Below are positions 1 through 8,400 of a stretch of DNA of 21,945 nt, piece by piece. The position numbers and the translations under genes are program-made. The stretch lies in the NCBI GenBank assembly GCA_029339195.1, contig JAPTJF010000671.1:1-21945 (forward strand). Direction: 5' to 3'. Each line of letters opens with the position of its first letter. Within the stretch, counting starts at the first letter, position 1. The notes under the pieces were generated by a model. That model did no database searches. It worked only from the letters and a program-made list of their open reading frames with translations, and had not been told where the DNA came from. Origin of the DNA: Micractinium sp. NFX-FRZ. Lineage: Eukaryota > Chlorophyta > Trebouxiophyceae > Chlorellales > Chlorellaceae.

Positions 1-2
1 AG

Positions 3-80
3 CCTGGCACACACTACTTTGTGGCCGTTGGCGCCGTTTACCGCTTGGAGCGCAACCCCTTCCAGCTGTGGGTATTATAG
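3..80 (+). CDS. C-terminal exon of an upstream gene, PPC-like domain end (partial)
   Basis: The frame starting at base 3 reads 25 residues to a TAG at 78-80. It includes GTHYFVAVGAVYR and ends NPFQLWVL. The pattern (G-T-x-Y-Y/F-x-V-x-V-G, a short loop, then F-x-L-x-V at the end) is what the last two strands of PPC-like (bacterial pre-peptidase C-terminal-like) beta-sandwich domains look like. The secreted protein at 15039-19632 ends in a comparable way (WYYFVIG...KLSIYW). Bases 1-2 are AG, so the exon may begin at base 3 just after an acceptor, but the window edge prevents a check. The rest of the gene lies to the left. The piece is short, so the domain call is an inference; the open frame and stop are seen directly. 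Confidence 0.5.
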   Translation, partial: PGTHYFVAVGAVYRLERNPFQLWVL

Positions 81-1566
81 CCTCATCCACCATTAATGTC
101 GAGATTATGTGGCATTATACGAATCCCACCCCTTCCAACGTCTTTGTTTCTTACAAAACGTGGCAATACAGTGGGTAGCTTGACTTGGCAGGGGGTGCCC
201 CGACCATCTTGCTGGAGATGGCATCACAGCCCGCTTGAGCGGTCACAGTTATGCAAAGCATCAACAACTTGTCTGAAAGTCCCCTTGGCTACCCTGCCTT
301 ATGCATGGCGCCCACTTGCGCAGCACCATGCGTGCGCCCCGCACACCACAACCTCTCACACATACGTGCGCACAACCCAATCCTCCCCGCCCCACTCCTC
401 CCACCTGCAACCCACACCATATTCCATCCCACCAACCCAGACACCTCTCAAGTTGCACACTCTACCGTATGAAGTGCTCTTAAGTTAACACGGATAATTT
501 GGCTCTCCTATATATGCACATACATATGCATAGCCTCACGCCACCGCCTGCTCATTGGCCATCAACATTACGGTGAAGTATAAAAAGCATTATACAACGG
601 GTTATGTTGTAGAACTGCTTGTTGTGCACATATGTCCAGGCATACATGTCAAACATGGCGACTGTAAGCATGCGCCAGTCTGTGGCCTCTCCCTCCCCTC
701 TCCCTCCCAAACGCATGGCAAAGCAGGCACACAAGGCACACTGGTCGGTGGTTACTGAGCCCCAGCCTCTCCACAGCGCACTTAGCCTGGCACAGGTTGA
801 GCAACGTGTGAGAGTTTCCGTTGCGGTGTCACTTCGCGAAAGAAAGTGCGACTTGCTGCATGCCGTGAACTGAATGCGTTGCTCGATGCTGCCAGGCCAT
901 TGCCTAAGCTGAGGGACAACCATGACGTGATCTAGGACCACACGGCTGCCGCCGCTGCCGCCGCCGCCGCCACCGCCACTGCCGTGATTCGCCATTCGTG
1001 AGTAAGCCACGTCTTCTCCGATTCGATTGCCTGCACAGATAGATGTAATGCCCCGTTCTAGCAAGCAGGTGAAGAATGAACCCAAAGTGCCGTTCTGGCC
1101 TATCACCCAACGCGGGTGGCGGGACACCTCTGCATGCCACTCAGCGCTGCTTCCAACTCTTGGACCCAAGCTTGAAATCTCCACACGCATGTAAGTATGC
1201 ACGTGCGATTGTTGTGACACCCACAGGTGCCGCCCTTGCTGATTTGCCGCAGCCAGCGCTGGCGGAATTGCCACCATGATTGGAGGCGGCGGCTCATGGC
1301 GGCCCCTTCCACCTCATGGCTTGCGGCCCCCGACCTCGTGCCCGCGCCGCCCGATTGAGCTCCTTTCGGCTTCAATTCACCGCAGGCACATTCGGGAGCA
1401 TGCACAGTTGCTCTCCGACAGCACTCCCCGAAACCCTTGCGGGCAGAACCGGCAAACCCCGCCAGGCGGCTTCCTTGCGAGCCGCAGGCCGCCTCTCAAG
1501 TCAATTCTAGCAATCACAAGCCTTTTGCAAGCCCGCAAGCGAACCCATCAGCCGAGAGGGACGGAC
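81..1566. other. Intergenic region and 5' leader of the demethylase gene
   Basis: No convincing gene was found in these 1.5 kb. Bases 81-660 are clearly richer in A+T than the flanking genes, and no TGTAA polyadenylation signal lies close behind the stop at 80 (the first is near 663-667). A TATAAAAA stretch lies at 579-586. Bases 1276-1566 stay open in the frame of the demethylase and begin with an ATG in a strong context (GCCACCATG), but their third codon positions are much less GC-rich than exon 1 proper. They may be leader sequence or a 97-residue N-terminal extension. Confidence 0.5.
554..586 (+). promoter_or_regulatory. Candidate core promoter (ATTGG plus TATA-like box)
   Basis: ATTGG (inverted CCAAT) at 554-558 is followed by TATAAAAA at 579-586, in an AT-rich patch upstream of the demethylase gene. 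If used, transcription would start near 610 and leave a leader of roughly 950 bases before the ATG at 1567, possibly with an unseen leader intron. Sequence resemblance only. Confidence 0.2.
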
Positions 1567-2467
1567 ATGGAAGGTCTCCAATTCCAGGCCGCCCCGGGAC
1601 ATGGCCAGCGGCAACCGGGGATTGCAGGGCAATCGCGGGATGAAGGCGCGGCGGGCGCGCCGCCCGGCGATGGGGACGCCCAGGCTGTGCTGTGGCGGTG
1701 GCTGCTGGCGCTGCGGCAGGCGACGCATCGGGCGGAGGCTGCCAACCTTGCTGCAGCAGCTGCAAGCGTACCGCCACAGCAGTTGCCTGCACCCAGCAGG
1801 CAGCCGGACAATGAGCAGCATCAGGAGCAGCAGCAGCACGGCCTGCAGTGGCATCAGGGGCAGGCGCAGCCGTTAACACCAGCGGCGGCCCAGCAACTGG
1901 CGGCGCAGCAGGGCGCCTGGTCGCAGCTCCCACCAGCAATGCAGCAGCCGTGGTCTGCCCAGCAGCAGCAATACCACGAGCCCTGGTCGCCGCAGCAGCA
2001 ACAGCACAACCACCAGCAGCAATGGACGCCGCAGCAGGCCCAGCATGCGCATGCCGCGCCGGGCGATGGCAGCGCACTCGACTCGCCGCCGCTTTCCCTG
2101 CTGTCGCCCAACGTGCTGCGGCAGCTGCTGAGCCCAGTCACGCCGGCAGCAGGTGCGCCCCTGCAGCTGCCCTTCCCGCTCATCCTGTCTCACTCCCAAT
2201 CTGGCAGCCCCAGTGCTGACGCCGGCAGCGGCAGTCAGGGCGGCGGCCAGGGCGGTGGTGCCTTTCCTGGCGAGCCCCTCACCTCCCCCACCAGCCTGCA
2301 ACTCCCTCTCTGGTCCGCCGCCGACGTCCTGCCTGCCACACTCGGCATCTCCGGCCTGCCCGACGCGCTCCAGCTGCCGCCGCTGCCGCCGGGCACCGAG
2401 CTGCCCCCGATGCCAGCCCCCGAGGGCGGGGCGGCGCCAGCCGTCTTCCGCAGCCGTGCCCCCAGGA
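1567..2467 (+). other. Exon 1: Gln/Pro-rich disordered N-terminus of the demethylase
   Basis: Residues 1-300 contain no recognised fold. Residues about 75-165 are dominated by Gln with Trp, His and Pro (runs such as QQQQ), followed by a Ser/Gly/Pro/Leu-rich part. The exon ends in phase 1 (CCC AGG A|GTGAGT). Joining to exon 2 creates a basic run, RSRAPRRKRAR, that could act as a nuclear localisation signal just ahead of the glycosylase domain. The Gln-rich stretch resembles activation or condensate-type domains, but no function can be read from it. Confidence 0.7.
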
Positions 2468-5400
2468 GTGAGTGTTGTGCTGAGGCTGGGGTGGGGGCGG
2501 GCGGGAGGGGGCGGGGGCGTTTAATCGGCGCGCCAAGCTGTGTCTGTTTTGAGTTGGCTCATACATACTTACTCCCGCTCATCCACGTATGCCTGTGCCC
2601 ATGTATCCTGCACCCACACGTGCCTGCCGCCCCCGCGCTTGCAAACTCAACCTGATTGCATCCCCCCTGTTAGGTCGGGTATTGTACAATACGCATGCCC
2701 CCTCCTGCGCCTGCCTGCGCCCCTGCAGGGAAGCGGGCTCGCATCCTGCGGGAGGGCCAGCTGACGCTCATAATTTACGGGGCAAACGAGGCGCTGCTGT
2801 GGGCCCGCAGGGTGGCAGCCTTCCAGAACACCATGCGGTGCGCAGGGGGCGGTGGGCAGGGGCACTGCGCTGCGCTGCGCTGCGCTGCGCTGCGCTGCGC
2901 TGCGCTGCGCTGCGTTGCGCTGCACTGCCGTGCGGGATGCGGCGGGGGAGTGGCGCTGGTGGCGGTTTTTTCTTGTAGGCTAATCGCAATGCCAGGGGCG
3001 GAGGTCCGACCATGGACAGTTGGGACGACGCCTGCCTGCCTGCCTGCCTGCCTGCCTGGCTGTTTGTAGCCCGCCCTGGGCATGCACCTGGCCCCTGCCT
3101 CTCCTCTCCCGCATCACCACCGCCCCCCACCGCCGCCTGTCACCCCGCCGCTTCCTCCCGACCGCTGCACCGCCCGCAGCGGAGTGTTGGGCGACCGGCG
3201 GCTGACGTTCAACTGGGGAGGCAGCGTGCTGGACAGCGTGGTGGGAGTGTTCCTCACACAGGTCTGTGCAGGCGTGCATCCCGGCATGCTTGCGTGGGCG
3301 GCAGCAGCTATGTGCAGTTGTGTGAGCGTCTTGGCTGTCTTTGTTCGTTGCCCTTACTCTCTCTCTCTGTCTCCGTCTCTTGTTCCACACTCCCTTTCCA
3401 TGTGCTCGAAACGTGCATCCTTGCTTCCTGCCACAGAACGTGGCGGACCACCTGTCCAGCCGGGCGTACATGGAGCTAGCCAGCCGCTTCCCGGCGCTCC
3501 GCCGCCGCGAGCTGCTTGCCGGCAGCCCTGCCGGCACAACCGGCAACACCACAACCACGAACAACAACAGCACCCCTGGTTACGGCAGGGACAGCAGTGG
3601 CGGCAGGGAGGGCGCAGCTGCTGGGAGCGACGGCAGCGGGGCTGGTGGGGACGGCGGGTGGACGAGCCGGGAGGACTCGGTGGATTGGGAGGCGGTGAGG
3701 ACGGCCAGCCATGCCGACCTGTCAGATGCCATCAAGTGCCGTGGCATGCAGTTCAGGTGGGTGGCTGGGAGGTTGGAACGGTGGGTGGGTGGGAGCGGGG
3801 AAGAAGGGCAGGGGAGACGGCCCGCCCTGATCCATTGCCGCGGCATGCAGTTGACGTGGGTGAACGTGTGGGTGGGTGGGGCAAGAGGGGCAGGGGGAAC
3901 GGTTCGCCTTGAAAAGTACCGCGGCGTGCAGTCCAGCTGGGCCCTGTCTGCGGGGGGCCCTGGTGGTGTGCTTTTGTGGGGCCTGGGGCCTGGGGCCGCA
4001 GTTCGCGTTTCGAACCCTGTGCGCGCGCCCATTCCCCATTGGCATCACTGCCTTGCTGGCACCCCCTGCCCCTCCCCTCCTTCTTTCCACCCCGCCTGCA
4101 GGCTTGCCGACCAAATCATCCGCTTCCTCAACCAAATCCGGGAGCACAACCTGGCGCGGCTGCGCAAGCAGGCGCGGGCGCAGCGGCGCGCGCAGCGCGC
4201 AGCAGAGGAGGCGGAGCGCGCTGTGGTCGAGAGGGAGCGCGCTGTTGTGCAGGGCGTGGTGCAAGAGATGGTGGAGGGGGTGGGCGCCAGCGAGGCATTT
4301 GAAACGGCTGCGGCGGGTGCACCCAATGTGGGAGTGCCGTCAGCTGAGGAGGGCGGGAGCCACATCAGCAGTGGGGGCGGCAGCCCGCGGCGGGCGCGCC
4401 GCCACATCAGCCTGGAGTATGAGGAGGCGCCAGCTGGCGGGGTGCCAGTGCCAGCTGGCACGTTAGTTCGCGCCGGCGCTGGGGCCACCAAGCCCGCGGC
4501 GGCGGCGGCGTGCACGCCTGCGGCGGGTGGTGGCGGTGCCGGCAGCGGCGGCGGGGCGGCGGCGGGGGAGGATGAGGATGAGGTGCCGGCCCATGAGCTG
4601 CTGTCTCTGGAATGGCTGCGGGACGCCCCTGATGAGGTGGCACGCAACTACCTGATGAACATTGACGGTGGGTGGTGGGTGCCAGGGGGGCGGTGCAGGA
4701 ATGCTGTGTGTAGGGTGTGGAGGTGAATGCATGGGGGCAAAGCTGCATGGGGTCCCTGGATGACGTGGCACGCCCCTGAGGTGGGGTGCGTAAAGAGAGC
4801 GGTTGCGTTTGCATTCAGCATAGCGGTCAGCCGGAGGTGAGGGGTGCGTAGCTGCTGCTGCAGGGTGGGGTAATGATGTAGCAGGCGTGCAGCTACCTGG
4901 TGAGCAGGGATGGCGGGTGAGCGGTGCTTAGGCGAGGCAGGATGGGGCAGATGGTGGAACAACAAAGTGTGGGACATGTCGTGGTGACAGCGCGTGTGAG
5001 CGCGGGGTTCGGGAGGTAAGAGCTGGCAGGGGCGAGGTGCCTGCGTGGTGCTGACGAGGGAGCAGGGTGCAGGCAGGCAGGCTGGCGGCGCATGCCTGAA
5101 CGTCCTTGCTGCAAGCACGCGTGCTGAATGATCCCCACACAGCCCTGCCCCTGCTCAATCACCCGCCCTGCCTGGGCCCCTTCCTTCCTCCCCGTGCAGG
5201 GCTGGGCCGCAAGAGCGTGGGGTGCATCATGCTGCTCTGCCTGGGCAAGAAGGAGTTCCCGGTGGACACAAACGTGGGCCGCATCTGCGCGCGGTAAGCA
5301 AGGGAGCGACAGGACAGTGCTTCAGGGGCGGCATTGGGAGGGTGGTGGGGAAGTGGCTTGTGGGCACAAACGTGGGCCGCATCTGTGCGGTGTGAGCAGG

Positions 5401-8400
5401 GAGCATATGCGGTGCTGTTTGAGGTGCTGAGGGCGAGGAGGGTGGTGTGCGTGCTCAGCACCCTTTCTGTAGACACAATAAAATTGTGGGCCGCACACGC
5501 GCGCGGTGAGCAGAGGGAGCGACAGAACGGTGCTTCAGGGGTGGCGTCGGGAGGGTGGTGGAGACAGCATCTGGTGGAGTTCTTTGTCACTCTGTGCAGG
5601 TGCTCTGCGAGCCGCTCCTGTCGGAGAGTCGGAGCACCTTTCGGCCCCCGCTACACCTGCTGGCTCCAGCCCTCCCCCACTGCCCTGTGCTGCCTTGCCC
5701 CCTGCTCCCCCTCAGGCTGGGCTGGATCCCCCTGGAGTCGGAGCAGCGGGTGGAGGACCTGGACGATTACGCGCCCGAGCCAGAGGTGCATGCCTACCTG
5801 CACAGCAGGCGAGTCGTGCTGACCAAAGCGTGCCCAGCGGCGCTGGGGCCGACCATGTGTGCGCTTGGCAGGCTTGCTGCCGTACGCAAGCAAACAAAAG
5901 GCGCGCAAGCCGCTGCGTTCCTCGACGCTTTGGCTGCTGACGTGGAGGCCTTGGTGGCTCGAGCTGCAAATGGAGCCTTGAGTTGCGTCAGTAGTACTAA
6001 CGAGTCGTGATGACCACGCGCCGTCCTCTGCAGGCTGCTGGGCTTTGATGTTGAGACTCTGTACGAGCTGCACTACCAGATGATCACGCTGGGCAAGGTG
6101 TTTTGCAACAAGCAGCAGCCCAACTGGTGGGTGTGTTGTGTGTGCCTAGTGCTCACGGTGGGAAACCATGTTGCGTGTGGTTGGGGCCAATGTGCTCTGC
6201 ATCAAGCAGCAGCCCGACTGGTGGGTTGGCGGTGCACCCGATGCGTGGGTGTACTGCACGGTGCTAAACTAAGCGGCTCTGCAGCTCTGCCTGCCCATTG
6301 AACAACAAGTGCGAGCACGCCCAACACGGCATGCCCCTCCCCGCACCCCTACCCACTGCTCCCGCTTGCATCCTCTGCCGCAATCGTCCAACCCCTCTGC
6401 AGCTCCGCCTGCCCCATGAACAACGAGTGTGAGTACGCCCAGAACAACGGGCCCTCCCTGCACGGCCGCAAGCGCATGCGACAGCTGGACCCTTTGATGG
6501 GAGACGGCGGCATGGCCGACCCCCTGCTGGCGGACGACGACCAGAGGCGGTTCTTTGGGGGCGCGGGCGGCATTGTTGGGGGCCGAGGAGGCGGCGGCGG
6601 CGGGGCGAGTGGCGGGGGAGGGCGCAAGGGGGTGCGGGGTGGCGGCGTGGACAGCACGCACACCAGCAGCATCAGCGGGGGCAGCGACAGCGGGGCGAGC
6701 GATGAGGAGGAAGACGGTGAGGAGGTTGAGGAGGAGGAGGAGGAGGAGGAGGAGGAGGATGGAGAGCTGGGGCCCTCGCTGCTGACGAGGCGCCAGGCGG
6801 CCGCGGCGGCCGCCGCCGGGACCAAGCCAACACTGCGCCAGGTGAGCGGTGCCAAGCAGCTGGTGCTGTGCCAGTGCCTTTGCTGCTGCCCGGCTGTGCT
6901 GTGCTGTGCTATGCTGTGCTGCGCTGGTCGAGCTTTGGTGCACCAGCCTGGGCCGCTCTCCCTCTCCCCCCCCCCCCTCCCTGTCTTTCTTCCCCATCTC
7001 ATGCACACATATCTGCACCATGTGTGGCGCGCAGGTGTTTGCCGCCGCCATGCCTACATCCCGCTCCGCACCCCACTCCACACACCCACAGCCGTGCGTT
7101 CATACCCCCGCCTCGTACTTTATACCATCTTCTTCTGTGCTTTGCAGGTGTTTGCTGCCGCCATGTCTGAGGCTTCAGCCCGCGGGGCGCGCGTGCACTG
7201 GAAGACTCTGGAGCGGCTGACGCGCATGCACGAGGAGGAGCTGCGGGAGGGGCTCAGGGCGCAGAGTGAGTGCGTCCCTGGGCTGGCAGTTACGTTCACA
7301 AGCTAGGAGGAGTGTGGGGCCAAGTGGGGGTGTGGTTTGACAGAGTTGACTGACCGGCAGCGCGGCCCAGGGGCAGGGGATGAGGGAGGGGCTGGAAGTG
7401 AGTGTGCCCCTGGGCAGCACAGGGCGGCATGGGTGTGGGAGCCGGGCACGATGCCGTGCCCCCCCTGGGCAAGCTGCATGAGAGTAGGGAGCCAGCAAGG
7501 CTCGCCGTGCGGGTGTACCCTGCCTGCCTGCCTGTCTGCCTTCTTGCTCGCTGCTTGCTCGCTGCCTGCCTGCCCGCCTGCCTGCCCGCCTGCCTGCCCG
7601 CACCTTCCTCCTTGGTCCTCTTTCCATCCCAGCACTATCGTTCAGCCCTTCCCCCTCCCCGCTTCTCCTCCCCTCCCCCGCAGCGCTCGATTTGGACGAC
7701 CTGCTGACAGCCACCCCCCGCCGGGCGCGCACCGCTGGGCTGCGCCGCCCCGCGCGTCGCTTCGAGCGCGCCCGCAAGCTGAAGCGCAGCCGGGAGCTGG
7801 CTCAGCTTCTGGAGGGGGCAGGGGAGGAGGAGAAGGAGGAGCTGCTGGAGCTGGGTGCGGCTGGCAGGGTGGAGGGCTGGCGCGCCACACGGCGCGGCCG
7901 TGCCGCGGCAGCGGCGGTGGCGGCGGCGCCTGAACCGCGGCTGGGCGGCGGGGAACGCGGCGGGTGCGCCCCGGCGGCAGGGGGCAAGCAGGAGGAGGTG
8001 AAGGAGGAGGAGGGTGGGGGCGATGGCGCACCGGCAGCGCCTATGATTCAGGCTGACAGCGAGGCAGAGAGCAGCGGTGCAGAGGAGGAGGAGGAGGAGG
8101 AGGAGGAGGAGGAGGAGGGGGTGGAGCGCAGTCCTTACCAAGAGGCCGACACGCGCTGCGCGCGGGGCATCGCGGCCCACGCAGCCCGGGGCAGCACGCC
8201 ACCGCCGCTCAGGCTGACGCGGCGTCAGGCAGCCGCAATGGAGGGGCCAGCCGGTGGCGGCCTGGAGGGCGGGGGCAGCGAGGAGGGTGTCAGTGAGGGC
8301 GGCAGCAAGGGCGGTGGCAGTGGCTACGGCTCAGCTGACAGTGGAGGCGAGGAGCCAATCAGACGCCTGGGTTCACCAGAGCCTGAGGCAGAGGCAGAGC

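Larger units (their letters stand above)
2729..6450 (+). other. Bipartite HhH-GPD DNA glycosylase core (exons 2-9 start)
   Basis: The first half (residues about 310-480) holds FNWGGSVLDSVVGVFLTQ, then NVADHLSSRAYMELASRFP, a Gly/Ser/Thr-rich insert of about 55 residues, VDWEAVR and DAIKCRGMQF|RLADQIIRFLN. A charged, probably coiled-coil segment rich in Arg/Ala/Glu and a Gly/Ala-rich spacer (together about 150 residues) sit where plant DME has its interdomain region. The second half starts at LLSLEWLRDAPDEVARNYL and carries the helix-hairpin-helix GLGRKS with Lys664 (codon 5211-5213) and the catalytic Asp682 in FPVDTNVGRI (codon 5265-5267). Both catalytic residues are present, so the enzyme should be active. 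Confidence 0.92.

Noticed and set aside
552..1277. Minus-strand open frame of 241 codons upstream of the demethylase
   Set aside because: Contains a Gly run from a CCG repeat, no conserved motif, and poor codon bias; a divergent gene is not supported.
4000..4030. TTTCGAACCC string in intron 4 resembling a tRNA T-arm
   Set aside because: No matching A box, acceptor stem or cloverleaf upstream.
5932..5975. Possible protein-level echo of exon 8 (DVEALVAR versus DVETLYEL) in intron 7
   Set aside because: DNA similarity is too weak by eye to separate from chance, so it was not counted with the other echoes.
5716..6010. Exon 7 read straight through into intron 7 as the gene end
   Set aside because: It would drop the iron-sulfur cluster; exon 8 continues the family alignment in the correct phase.
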